Below are positions 42,062 to 50,904 of a stretch of DNA of 64,000 bases, in pieces. The DNA is taken from assembly GCF_009733815.1 (NCBI RefSeq), contig NZ_WNXY01000014.1:40460-104459 (forward strand). Direction: 5' to 3'. The notes beneath the pieces are model-generated. The model was not told where the DNA came from. It was given only the letters and a program-made list of their open reading frames with translations, and ran no database searches. This DNA is from Pseudactinotalea suaedae (GTDB lineage: Bacteria > Actinomycetota > Actinomycetes > Actinomycetales > Beutenbergiaceae). Within the stretch, counting starts at the first letter, position 1; each line of letters begins with the position of its first letter. The translations under genes and the position numbers were made by a program.

Positions 42062-43350
42062 GGGCCGACGACATCAAGCGGGTGCTGGAGCGGTCCCTGC
42101 ACGAGGGCGGCATGGACAGCGCTCCGGGGCCGGACGCCGGGTTGCTCGCCGAGCGCGTGCGCGGTGCCCGACGGCGACGCGCCGCCGCATCGGGGCTGGC
42201 CGGCATGGCATCGATCGGGCTGGTCGCGGCCGTGGTCTGGCAGGTCGGCGGGTTCAGCACCGACCCCAACCCGCCGGCGACCCCGACGCAGACCACGGTG
42301 ACCGACGAGCCGACGACCGGCCCGAGCGACCCGACTGAGCAGCCGACAGAAACGCCGACGAATAGCGAGTCCGAGACGCCGACCGGTGACGCTACGGATG
42401 GCAGTGAACCGAGCACCCCTCCTGAGACCGAGACGGAGACGCCCCCCATGGCCTGGTCTCCCGATCAGCTCCCTGTGTGCGGTGAGCCGTTCGCGTTGCC
42501 GGACGCTGACCTAGCCCTGACGGTGGAGACGGGACCAGACGGTCCGGTCGCACCGGGTGGTGTGTTCCAGTCGGCGGTGGAGAATCCCACTGCCACCGCT
42601 GTCTCGGGGAGCGCTGCTAGCCCTTTCGCCGTGGTCGTCAACGACGGTGTGGTCGTCGCCACCCAGACAAACTTCGTCCTTCAGGGTGGTGAGGGCACCC
42701 CGATTCTCGCTCTCTCTTCCGGCGGCGAGTCGCAGCTCCCAGTCGTGATCCCGCCCGGCTGCGACGGCGGCGAGCTGAGTCCCGGTCGCTACGAGACCTT
42801 CGTGCTGGTGGCACTGGGCTCCGCCAACACCGACGGATCGGTCATGATGGGTGCGGGCGGGCCGTGGGCCCTGGACATCGCTGACGACGGCAGCGACGGC
42901 CAAGATTGGTCTCGCACACTGCCCGTGGGTGGTGTGCCGTTTCCCGACGTCTGCGGCGACAGCTGGGATCTCGGTGAGCCGAGCACAGGCATGGAGCTCG
43001 AGCTCGTTCACGACGTCCGATCACCACGGTCGGCGAGTGACGACATCGAGGGCGATGTCCGCATCACCACCACGAAAGCGATGACTGACGTCGTGCTGTA
43101 CACCCACATCCTCATCCTGCAGGACGGCGTGCAGGTCAGTGCGCCCGTCCCGGCCAACGACAACGTCATGCGTGTGTTCATGTCGCCATCGGCCAGTCTC
43201 ACCGCCCGCATCTACAGCGGGCTCACGGGTTGCGATGGTGCCTTGTTGCCCGCGGGCGAGTACGAGGCCGCCGTCCTCCTTCTCGGCAGCGACGGCACCA
43301 CGCCACAGGTGGTAGCGCGTTCCGAGCTCATGCCGCTTGTCATCGAGTAA
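42058..43350 (+). CDS. membrane partner of the sigma factor with two repeated domains
   Basis: A 430-residue protein. The N terminus (about 1-45) is cytoplasmic and basic and may hold the sigma factor; a membrane helix follows (about 46-63), then a Thr/Pro/Glu-rich linker (about 65-125). The outer part has two related domains (about 136-280 and 305-430), each opening with VCG and carrying a late Cys before a G-x-Y segment. The gene at 43871 encodes the same pair of domains. An anti-sigma or sensor role is inferred from coupling to the sigma gene. Confidence 0.72.
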   Translation: MRADDIKRVLERSLHEGGMDSAPGPDAGLLAERVRGARRRRAAASGLAGMASIGLVAAVVWQVGGFSTDPNPPATPTQTTVTDEPTTGPSDPTEQPTETPTNSESETPTGDATDGSEPSTPPETETETPPMAWSPDQLPVCGEPFALPDADLALTVETGPDGPVAPGGVFQSAVENPTATAVSGSAASPFAVVVNDGVVVATQTNFVLQGGEGTPILALSSGGESQLPVVIPPGCDGGELSPGRYETFVLVALGSANTDGSVMMGAGGPWALDIADDGSDGQDWSRTLPVGGVPFPDVCGDSWDLGEPSTGMELELVHDVRSPRSASDDIEGDVRITTTKAMTDVVLYTHILILQDGVQVSAPVPANDNVMRVFMSPSASLTARIYSGLTGCDGALLPAGEYEAAVLLLGSDGTTPQVVARSELMPLVIE

Positions 43351-43807
43351 CTGGAGATCGCCGACGGAGCTGCGTCGATGCGCGGCGGCCGGCGAGCACA
43401 CGTGACGACAGGGCGTACTGCCGCCCGACACGTTGCCGGATCGACCTGACGTGCGAAGCAACTGGTCGGGCCATCGGTGTGTGGCCACGGGCTTCGCGGC
43501 TGGTTCGCTCGATCAGCTCCAGACCACGTGGCTACGAGGGAAACCCGATCAAGGGACGCGCTGGTCGCACCGCCGGGCACGAGCGCGTCCCGTAGACGTC
43601 CGGAGCGTCTTTGTCGACTGTCGGACCGCGAGCGCACTGCGTCGAACTTTGTCGGCTGGCCCTTGGCGGCCGGTCGTGCTCGCCCTGGCCACCGTGCGGG
43701 GCAGCCTTCAGCAGTCTGGTGCGACCCGGACTGGTCGACCTGTCCTCCGCTGAGGAGGCGGACCGACCGACCCAACCACACTGGTCGCCCATTCGTGGAG
43801 AAGGATG
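43351..43807. other. gene-free leader region
   Basis: About 450 bases between two paralogous genes hold no convincing reading frame. The short word CTGGTCG recurs at least four times (near 43461, 43562, 43728 and 43782). It may be a long leader or regulatory region, or gene debris. Confidence 0.4.
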
Positions 43808-43836
43808 AAGGGCGCCCGCAGGGGGCGGGCGTCCTT
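43808..43836 (+). terminator. hairpin before the lipoprotein gene
   Basis: AAGGGCGCCCGC pairs with GCGGGCGTCCTT across a 5-base loop (one G-T pair). It may end the sigma factor transcript or sit in the leader of the next gene 35 bases downstream. Confidence 0.5.
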
Positions 43837-43870
43837 CCGTCAACACCCCCACCGAGGAGCCTGATCGTTC

Positions 43871-45064
43871 ATGATTCAGCCAGTCGAAGACGCGAAGGGG
43901 GACGCCGTGCGGAGAACAGGCCGCAGTCGTGTCGCGATGTTGGCGGGAGGTGTCGCGGTCGCGCTGATTTGCGCGATCGCGGCATGCCAGGCACCGGCCG
44001 CAGCCCCTGGGGCGGGCGGCACCGGTGAGCCGCACACGACGACGGGGCCAGAGCCGACCACGTCAGAGAGCACCGAGGACAAGAGCGACGACCCGACGGG
44101 GTCGCCGACTGACGATCCGACCGTGGGCGGCGACCCGTCAGATCTCTCGATGTACGACGGCACCCTGCCTGACTTCTCCGACGCCGTGATCCCCGAGTGC
44201 GGGGACATCTTCGCGCTCCCGGATCGGACGTCGGCGCTCGTGGTCGAGGGTGGCCCGTCCGAAGGCCTGCCCGCGTCCGGCGGTGGCTGGAACGCGACCG
44301 TGACCAGCAGCGCCGACCAGCTCGTCCAGGGGTATGTCACGTACGAGGACGTCGTGGTGGTCGACGGCGAGGGCCGGGTCGTCGGGACGATCGACACCGA
44401 CTTCATGGGCGCGGAGGGCCCCAGCTATGTCGGGATCGCACCCGGGGAGTCGATGCCGGTCCCGTTGAACATGCCGAGCAGCTGCGGCGAGCCGGCGAAC
44501 GGCAGCTACCAGGCGTACGCGATGGTGACGTTCGTCGCCGACGACGGCACCCTCGAGCAGGCTCAGGGTGGTCCGTGGCCTATCGAGGTCGGCTCCGGCG
44601 AGAGCCATCCCGGGGACAACCCGCCGGTAGGGACCGCCGAGATGGACCTGGCCTGCGGCGCCCCGTGGGACATGCCCGAGCTGGGCACCGACATGAGTCT
44701 GGAGCTGATCGATCCGATCCGCACGCCGCGCGCAGCGACGGACAACATCGACGGCGACGCCACGCTGCAGACCCCTCAGCCCATGAACGAGCAGCTGTGG
44801 ACTGCCGTCGTCGTGCTCCAGGACGGGGTGGTCGTCAGCACGCTCCCCGGTGGTGACGTCTACACCAGCGCCGCGGTGTCCCCGGGCACGAGCGTGCCGC
44901 TGCAGTTCATCAGCGACATGCACTCCTGCTCCTCCGACCCCACCGACCCGGCACCGCTCCCGGCAGGCGCCTACCAGGTCGCTGTGGTGGCAGCGGCGAT
45001 CACCGGCTCCGAGACCGTCACGGCGCTCGCCGTCACCGAAGCGACCGAGCTCGTCCTCCGGTAG
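43871..45064 (+). CDS. lipoprotein paralogous to the sigma partner
   Basis: A 397-residue lipoprotein. A long basic n-region and a hydrophobic segment lead to the lipobox IAAC (Cys39), then a Thr/Ser/Asp-rich linker (about 45-95). The rest has two domains matching those of the 42058-43350 product: ECGDIFALPDRTSALVVE and DNIDGDATLQTPQPM align with the corresponding blocks there. It should be anchored outside the membrane. Likely a duplication within one envelope-sensing locus. Confidence 0.78.
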   Translation: MIQPVEDAKGDAVRRTGRSRVAMLAGGVAVALICAIAACQAPAAAPGAGGTGEPHTTTGPEPTTSESTEDKSDDPTGSPTDDPTVGGDPSDLSMYDGTLPDFSDAVIPECGDIFALPDRTSALVVEGGPSEGLPASGGGWNATVTSSADQLVQGYVTYEDVVVVDGEGRVVGTIDTDFMGAEGPSYVGIAPGESMPVPLNMPSSCGEPANGSYQAYAMVTFVADDGTLEQAQGGPWPIEVGSGESHPGDNPPVGTAEMDLACGAPWDMPELGTDMSLELIDPIRTPRAATDNIDGDATLQTPQPMNEQLWTAVVVLQDGVVVSTLPGGDVYTSAAVSPGTSVPLQFISDMHSCSSDPTDPAPLPAGAYQVAVVAAAITGSETVTALAVTEATELVLR

Positions 45065-45101
45065 CGGGCTGGGTGGTCGCCCCTCGTGGCACGATGCCGG
45101 T

Positions 45102-45668
45102 ATGGGCTTCCAGATCGCCAACCTTCCTGAAGCGGACGCGGTGCTGGACGAGCACCCGTTCGCGCTCGTCGTGGGCATGATGCTCGACCAGCAGTACGGC
45201 ATGGAGCACGCGTTCCGCGGCGGTTGGAAGGTGCTGAGCAGGTTCGGCACCCTCGACCCCGCGGCGATCGCGGCAGCCGACCCGGAGGAGTTCAAGGCGC
45301 TGTGCAGCGTGCCGCCCGCGATCCACCGGTTCCCCGGGTCGATGGCGGCCCGGCTGCAGGAGCTGGCCGCGCTCGTGGAGGAGCGCTACGACGGCGACGT
45401 CACCCGCCTCTGGATGGAACCCACCAGCGGCAAGGAGCTGCTCGCGCGGGTCCAGGAGCTTCCCGGGTTCGGCAAGCAGAAGGCGCAGATCTTCGTCGCC
45501 CTCCTCGCCAAGCAGCTCGGTGTGCACCCGGAGGGATGGGAGCTGGCCGCAGGTGACTACGCCCGGCCCGGATACCGCTCCGTCGCGGACGTGACCGACG
45601 CCGACTCGCTCGCCAAGGTCCGCGACCACAAGAAGGCTGCCAAGGCCGCCGCACGCGCCGGGGAGTAG
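45102..45668 (+). CDS. HhH-GPD base-excision repair family protein
   Basis: A 188-residue protein. VVGMMLDQQYGMEHAFRG near the N terminus and the helix-hairpin-helix LPGFGKQKAQIFVALLAKQLG match small HhH-GPD proteins found in actinobacteria. A role in recognising damaged bases is expected, but the lyase Lys and Asp of EndoIII are not clear here. Confidence 0.82.
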   Translation: MGFQIANLPEADAVLDEHPFALVVGMMLDQQYGMEHAFRGGWKVLSRFGTLDPAAIAAADPEEFKALCSVPPAIHRFPGSMAARLQELAALVEERYDGDVTRLWMEPTSGKELLARVQELPGFGKQKAQIFVALLAKQLGVHPEGWELAAGDYARPGYRSVADVTDADSLAKVRDHKKAAKAAARAGE

Positions 45669-45791
45669 CCGACGCGGTGGTCGGAACGAGACCACCGACA
45701 CACCGCTCGTGAACATCATGTGAACCCACGGCGCGTCGGACCGTAACGATTCGACCCGGCGGGCTCCGGCCTGTCACAATCGCGGACGACA

Positions 45792-45803
45792 CGAAACGTT
45801 TCG
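45792..45803. promoter_or_regulatory. LacI-type operator palindrome
   Basis: CGAAACGTTTCG is a perfect 12-base palindrome with the AAACGTTT centre seen in LacI/GalR-family sites. It lies 18 bases before the ATG of the Bcr/CflA exporter gene, so binding would block its expression. Confidence 0.5.
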
Positions 45804-45821
45804 ATCACGAAGTTGCGCCGA

Positions 45822-47099
45822 ATGACGACGATCTCCGCCCGCCCGACCGACCCCACTCCCGTCGCCCCCGTCGACGCGGTCGCCGTCGTCGCACCCCGCA
45901 GTCGCATGTGGACCTTCAAGCTGGTCCTCCTGCTCGGCTCGATGTGCGCGATCGGTGCCTTCACCACGGACACCTACCTGCCGTCGCTGCCCGAGGTCGC
46001 CGCCGACCTCGCGACCACGGAGGCGAGCGCGCAGTTCACGATCACCGCCACCTTGATCGGTGCGGCGTTCGGGCAGTTCATCATCGGGCCGCTCTCGGAC
46101 CGGTTCGGCCGCCGCGCCCCGGTGCTGATCGGCCTGCTCGTGCACATCGTGTCGTCGCTGCTGTGCATCGCCGTCATGGACGTGGTGCCGCTGATCGCGC
46201 TCCGCATCATCCAGGGCTTCGGCAACGCCGCCGCAGGCGTCACCGCGATCGCCATCATCCGGGACCGGCTCACCGGCTCCGAGGCGTCCGCGGTGCTGTC
46301 GCGCCTGATGCTCGTGATCGGTGTCGCGCCGATGCTCGCCCCGACGATCGGCGGCGCGATCGCCCAGGTCTGGGGCTGGCGCGCGGTGTTCGCGTTCCTC
46401 GCTCTCTTCGGCGTCGTGCTGCTCGTCATCGTCTGGAAGTTCATGCCGGAGACGCTGCCCCCCACGCAGCGTCTGCGGAGCACCCGCCAGGTCGCGACGT
46501 CGTACAAGGTGCTCGCGCGTGACCGCCAGTTCCTCGCGTTCGCGCTGCTGCCCGGCCTGACGATGGCCGCGGTCTTCTCCTACGTCGCGGCCTCCCCGTT
46601 CGTCATCCGCGTGGGTTACGGCCTCACCGAGAGCCAGTTCGCGCTGCTGTTCGCCGTCGTGGGTCTCGGCCTGGTGCTGGGCGCCCAGCTCAACGCGGCC
46701 CTGGTGCGGCGGTTCTCACCGATCCGGCTGCTGCGGCTGGCGACGCCCGTGATGGTCATGCTGGCGGTCGCGCTGTTCGTCGTGACGCTGACCGGGTTCG
46801 GTGGCCTGGTCGGTCTGATCGTGCCGCTCTGGCTGATGTTCGCGGTCGCCTCGATGGTCTCGCCGAACGCCTCGACGCTCGCCCTCCAGCGTCACGGCGA
46901 GCGCGCCGGCTCGGCAGCTGCCCTGATCGGCGTCTCGCAGTCCGGGGTCGCCGCGCTGGTGGCGCCGCTGGTCGTGGTGCTGGGCGGGAGCACCGCGGCG
47001 ATGGGCACCGTGATCCTGGGTTCGGCCGTGGTCGGGTTCCTCGTGCTCCTGACGACCGGCGCGTACCGCCGCGGCGGCTGGGAGAGCTCGGTCGCCTGA
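45822..47099 (+). CDS. Bcr/CflA-type multidrug exporter
   Basis: A 425-residue major facilitator with twelve membrane helices. TTDTYLPSLPEVAADL at the start of the first helix region and GQFIIGPLSDRFGRRAPVLIG (signature loop) and RIIQGFGNAAAGVT are hallmarks of the Bcr/CflA group, which exports drugs by proton antiport. A TTG start at 45813 adds three residues; the ATG is preferred. A LacI-like palindrome lies just upstream. Confidence 0.9.
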   Translation: MTTISARPTDPTPVAPVDAVAVVAPRSRMWTFKLVLLLGSMCAIGAFTTDTYLPSLPEVAADLATTEASAQFTITATLIGAAFGQFIIGPLSDRFGRRAPVLIGLLVHIVSSLLCIAVMDVVPLIALRIIQGFGNAAAGVTAIAIIRDRLTGSEASAVLSRLMLVIGVAPMLAPTIGGAIAQVWGWRAVFAFLALFGVVLLVIVWKFMPETLPPTQRLRSTRQVATSYKVLARDRQFLAFALLPGLTMAAVFSYVAASPFVIRVGYGLTESQFALLFAVVGLGLVLGAQLNAALVRRFSPIRLLRLATPVMVMLAVALFVVTLTGFGGLVGLIVPLWLMFAVASMVSPNASTLALQRHGERAGSAAALIGVSQSGVAALVAPLVVVLGGSTAAMGTVILGSAVVGFLVLLTTGAYRRGGWESSVA

Positions 47100-47150
47100 C
47101 GGGCTCGAATCGGCTGGCCGTGCGCCCGGGCGCGCCCGTACCGTGCTCGG

Positions 47151-47702
47151 GTGACCCCGATCCAGGTTCGAACCCTGTCACGTGCCGCCGGTCAGCTCGC
47201 GGCGCTCGCCCAGCCGGATGTCGCGGCCGTGGTGGCGGCGCTGCCGCGCCGGCCAGGCTCGACGGCGACGCTCACCGCCCTCGCCGAGGCGTCGGGTCTG
47301 GAGATGCGCGCCCTGGGCAGGGCGATCGCCCGTGGCCGGGACGCGGGTGTGCTGGCCCTGGTGGGTGACGAGATCGGTCTCGACCAGACCGGCCCGAGCG
47401 ACGCCGTCGAGGCTCTGGTGGCCATGACCCCGTTGGGTGCGGTCATCGCGGACCGACCTGAGCTCTCCGCCGAGGCGCACCACGGGTACCTGCACGGTGT
47501 TCCCTCCGGCGAGCACGCCGAGGAGCTGTTCGCGATCGTCGCCGCCCAGCTGCCGACGACCGAGATGAGCGAGCGCGAGGTCACGACGGCGCTGAGCGTG
47601 CTCGGTGACGACCCGGTGGGGCTGCGCCGCGCGCTGGTGGACTCCGGGCTGCTCTGGCGCACGGTGGACGGCTCGCGGTATCGACGCGAGGACCAGCGCT
47701 GA
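47151..47702 (+). CDS. DUF2087-like regulator-type protein
   Basis: A 183-residue protein. The N-terminal 70 residues could form a winged helix (TALAEASGLEMRALGRAIARGRDAGVL). The C-terminal block LPTTEMSEREVTTALSVLGDDPVGLRRALVDSGLL matches DUF2087 (split here for reading: motif EREV, then LRRALVDSGLLWR and SRYRR). Start is GTG. A threefold 10-base repeat covers its stop codon. Confidence 0.72.
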   Translation: MTPIQVRTLSRAAGQLAALAQPDVAAVVAALPRRPGSTATLTALAEASGLEMRALGRAIARGRDAGVLALVGDEIGLDQTGPSDAVEALVAMTPLGAVIADRPELSAEAHHGYLHGVPSGEHAEELFAIVAAQLPTTEMSEREVTTALSVLGDDPVGLRRALVDSGLLWRTVDGSRYRREDQR

Positions 47703-47720
47703 CCAGCGTTGACCAGCGCT
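47691..47720 (+). repeat. three tandem copies of a 10-base word
   Basis: GACCAGCGCT occurs three times in a row (middle copy ends in GTT) across the stop codon of the DUF2087-like gene. The stop TGA is formed at the junction of copies one and two. Confidence 0.7.
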
Positions 47721-47780
47721 GACGCCGGCTTGCTCGGCGTCGTGGTGCCGACTCCCAGCGAGCGTGCCTAAGGTGTCTTC

Positions 47781-49277
47781 ATGAGTGCGACTGCCACGTC
47801 CACCCCGATGTCGGAAGTGCTCGCCCTGCAGCGGGCTGCCTTCCACCGTGACGGGCCGCCGTCGGCCGCCGTGAGACGCGATCGGATCGACCGCTTCGCG
47901 CACGCGGTGCTCGACAACACCGACGCGCTGGTGGACGCCATCTCCGCCGACTTCGGGTTCCGGGGCGAGATCACCACGCTGGTCAACGACGTCCTCGCCT
48001 TCATGGCCGAAGCGGAGATCCAGCGCGCGGGGCTCGGCCGCTGGATGCGGCCCCGGCCCGCGGGCGGCCGCGTGCTGGGGACCGCGATGCGGCTCGGTGG
48101 GCTGCGCGCCCAGGTCGTGCCGAGCCCGCTGGGCGTGGTCGGCGTGATGGGGATGTGGAACTTCCCGCTGACCCTCACGGCGGTCCCCGCGCTGACGGCG
48201 CTCGGCGCGGGCAACCGCGTGATGATCAAGATGTCGGAGAAGGTGCCGCGCACCGCTGAGGTGCTGGCCAACGCCTGGCACGACGCGTTCGACGTCGACG
48301 AGGTCGCGGTCGTGACCGGTGACGCCGAGGTCAGCCAGGAGTTCGCCGCGCTCGACCTCGACCACCTGTTCTTCACCGGGTCGGCGGAGGTGGGCAGCAA
48401 GGTGATGGCGGCCGCCGCGGCGAACCTGACCCCGGTCACGCTCGAGCTCGGTGGCAAGAACCCGGTCGTCATCTCCGAGACGGTCGCGCGCCAGCGCGAG
48501 TCGATGCGGTCGGCGGCGGCCCGGGTGGCTGCCGCGCGGCTGCAGAACAGCGGCCAGGCATGCATCAACCCGGACGAGGTGTACGTGCCGGCGTCCGCAG
48601 CGCGGCTGTTCGTGCAGGACATCTTCTCGGCCTGGGGCGAGTCGGTCCCGGACGCGATCGAGACCGGCCAGACCACCACGCTGATCGACGACGCCGCGTT
48701 CGAGCGCATTCACGCACTGCTCGAGGACGCCGCCGCCAAGGGCGCCCAGGTGATCCGGGCCGTCTCCTCGGACGCCGCAGGCGAGGACGCGATGCGCCGT
48801 GACCGCGTGATGCCGCCCGTGGTGGTGCTCGGCGTCACCGAGGAGATGCGGATCGACCACGAGGAGGTCTTCGGGCCGGTCCTGGCCGTGCACACCTACG
48901 AGGCGCTGCCGGAGGTGCTGGACCGCCTCGCTGCGCGTCCGGCGCCGCTGGTCGCGAGCTGGTACGGCCCCGACGACGTCGACTTCCGCACGTTCGTGGC
49001 GAGCACCCGATCCGGCAGTGTGGCCCGCAACGACTGGGCGCTGAGCTCCTTCACCCCAGGCGTCCCGTTCGGGGGCGTGGGCCGCTCCGGCATGGGCAGC
49101 TACCACGGCCGCTACGGCTTCGACCGGTTCACGCACCAGCGGTCGGTCGTCGGCTCGAACCTGCCGGTCTCGATCACGCAGTTCACCGGCCCCCTGGTCG
49201 ACGCCCGGTTCCAGGACGCCCTGCGCTCCGGCGTCGACGCCTACCGCCGCCTCCTGCGCACCCGCCTCCGCGGCTAG
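47781..49277 (+). CDS. NAD(P)-dependent aldehyde dehydrogenase (coniferyl-aldehyde type)
   Basis: A 498-residue enzyme oxidising an aldehyde to the acid. The catalytic Glu lies in VTLELGGKNPVV and the catalytic Cys in NSGQACINPDEV; PSPLGVVGVMGMWNFPL is the cofactor-side motif and FFTGSAEVG the second. The overall pattern fits the coniferyl aldehyde dehydrogenase-like branch (class 3 type). The true substrate is not clear from context. Confidence 0.88.
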   Translation: MSATATSTPMSEVLALQRAAFHRDGPPSAAVRRDRIDRFAHAVLDNTDALVDAISADFGFRGEITTLVNDVLAFMAEAEIQRAGLGRWMRPRPAGGRVLGTAMRLGGLRAQVVPSPLGVVGVMGMWNFPLTLTAVPALTALGAGNRVMIKMSEKVPRTAEVLANAWHDAFDVDEVAVVTGDAEVSQEFAALDLDHLFFTGSAEVGSKVMAAAAANLTPVTLELGGKNPVVISETVARQRESMRSAAARVAAARLQNSGQACINPDEVYVPASAARLFVQDIFSAWGESVPDAIETGQTTTLIDDAAFERIHALLEDAAAKGAQVIRAVSSDAAGEDAMRRDRVMPPVVVLGVTEEMRIDHEEVFGPVLAVHTYEALPEVLDRLAARPAPLVASWYGPDDVDFRTFVASTRSGSVARNDWALSSFTPGVPFGGVGRSGMGSYHGRYGFDRFTHQRSVVGSNLPVSITQFTGPLVDARFQDALRSGVDAYRRLLRTRLRG

Positions 49278-49288
49278 CACCGAGGGCC

Positions 49289-49507
49289 CGATTTCAACGC
49301 ACTTTCGGCACTGTCCCGATTTCACCGCACTTTCGGCACGGTCCAAGTTTCACCGCACTTTCGGCACGGTCGAGATTTCACCGCACTTCCGACCGGCGAC
49401 CGGTCAAGAGTGCGGTGAAATCCAAGACGGGTCGAAAGTGCGTTGAAATCGGGAACTGGTCGAAAGTGCGTTGAAATCCGGAACTGGGCGAAGTGCGGTG
49501 AAAGCGG
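49289..49507. repeat. direct-plus-inverted repeat array (4 + 4 copies)
   Basis: Between two convergent genes lie four copies of a unit like GATTTCACCGCACTTTCGG spaced about 28 bases apart (starting near 49290, 49318, 49346 and 49374), then four copies in inverted orientation (near 49403, 49430, 49458 and 49485). The middle forms the short dyad CCGGCGACCGG. The whole can fold into one long cruciform or hairpin. Units differ by a few bases, such as ACCGC versus ACGC. Confidence 0.85.
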
Positions 49508-49510
49508 AGC

Positions 49511-50806
49511 TCAGGGCTGGGGGTCGGCGGCGTCGTAGCGGAGCAGGCGCCGCCCCGCCGTGGCGGCGAGGGCGATCACGACCACGGCGCACGCCACCCC
49601 GCCGATGATCGCCGCCGGCCCCTCACCGAATCGTGAGGCCAGCGCGCCCACGGTGATGTCGCCGAGGCGCGGCCCGCCGGCGACGACCACGATGAACACG
49701 CCCTGCAGGCGGCCGCGCAGCGCGTCCGGGGTCGCTGCCTGGAGCACCGACTGCCGGAAGATCGAGGAGATCGAGTCGGCCGCACCAGCGACCGCGAGCA
49801 GCCCCACAGCGACGGCCAGCGCCCACCCGATCGTGTGCTCGGGGCGGTGCGCGCCGACGGAGGTCAGCAGCACCCCCAGCCCGATCACCGAGGCGGCGAA
49901 ACCGAGGATCGCGATCACGATCACCACGCCCTGGCGCCGCAGGTGCACCAGGCCGCCCGAGAGCACCCCGGCCAGCACGGCCCCGACGGCGATCGCCGCG
50001 GTCAGGTAGCCCGTGGTGGTCTCGCCGCCGCCCAGCACCAGCACCCCGACGGCGGGGAACAGCACCCGGGGCATGGCCAGGATCATGGCGCTCAGGTCGA
50101 GCAGGAACGTCATGCGCAGGTTGGGCCGGGTGCCCAGGTACCGCAGTCCTTCGATCACCGAGGCGAGCCCGACGACCTTGCGCGGGGGAGCGGCGTCGTC
50201 GCTCGGCTCGGGCGGCAGGTCGGGCAGCCGCCACAACGCGTAGAGGGAGGCCCCGAAGAGGGCGACGTCGAGCGTGTACGCCGCCTCGAAGGAGTGCCAC
50301 GCGACCAGCGCGGCGCCGAGGAGCGGGCCGCCGGTGAGCGCGATGTTCCAGCCGACCGTCTGCAGCGCGAGCGCGGCGGGCAGCTGCTCGCGCGGCACCA
50401 GCCGCGGGATGATCGCCATGCGCGCGGGGTTGTTCACGGCAGAGTCGGCCGACTGCAGGCCGACCAGGATGTAGAGCAACCACACCGACCTCAGGTCGAG
50501 CCAGGCCTGCAGCGCGATGCCGGCGGTCACCACGAGCAGCACGCTCGAGGCGATGAGCGCGACGCGGCGCCGGTCGAACGCGTCCACGAGGGCGCCGCCG
50601 TACAGCCCGAGCACCACCAGCGGGACCAGCGCGAACAGCCCGAGCACGCCCACGGCGAACGTGTCCTGCGTGAGCGCGTACACCTGCAGCCCCACCGCGA
50701 CCGCCGTCAGCTGCGTGCCGACGTTCGAGATCCCCAGCCCTCACCACAGCCGCCGGAACGCCGGGCTGCGGCGCAGCGGCGTCAGATCGGCGAGCAGTCG
50801 GGCCAC
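49511..50806 (-). pseudogene. MFS transporter interrupted by an in-frame TGA
   Basis: The complete frame from the GTG at 50806 would encode a 431-codon major facilitator of the EntS/MFS_3 type. Codon 22 is TGA (50743-50741), between FRRLW and GLGISNVGTQLT, a place where relatives have a sense codon. Downstream a frame from 50695 encodes 394 residues with the remaining helices, for example DAFDRRRVALIAS and NNPARMAIIPRLVP. The first membrane helix would be lost. So the gene is inactive, read through, or affected by a sequence error. Confidence 0.72.
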
Positions 50807-50904
50807 GGATCAGGAGCGTAAGCGTCCGGGCGCCGCCGGTCGAAACGCTTCGGGCGGGCGCCGGTGGCGGGCTGGTGGGGGAGGCTCGCGTAACCTAACG
50901 AATC

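Noticed and set aside
43212..43781. Minus-strand frame of 189 codons in the sigma-locus gap
   Set aside because: Arg/Pro/Ser-rich, no ribosome binding site or family features, and partly antisense to the sigma partner gene.
47178..49346. 722-codon minus-strand frame over the aldehyde dehydrogenase
   Set aside because: Antisense to two recognisable genes with no family features; a composition artefact.
49289..49507. Possible CRISPR array
   Set aside because: The units change orientation halfway, spacers are only about 10 bases and partly repeated, and no cas genes are near.
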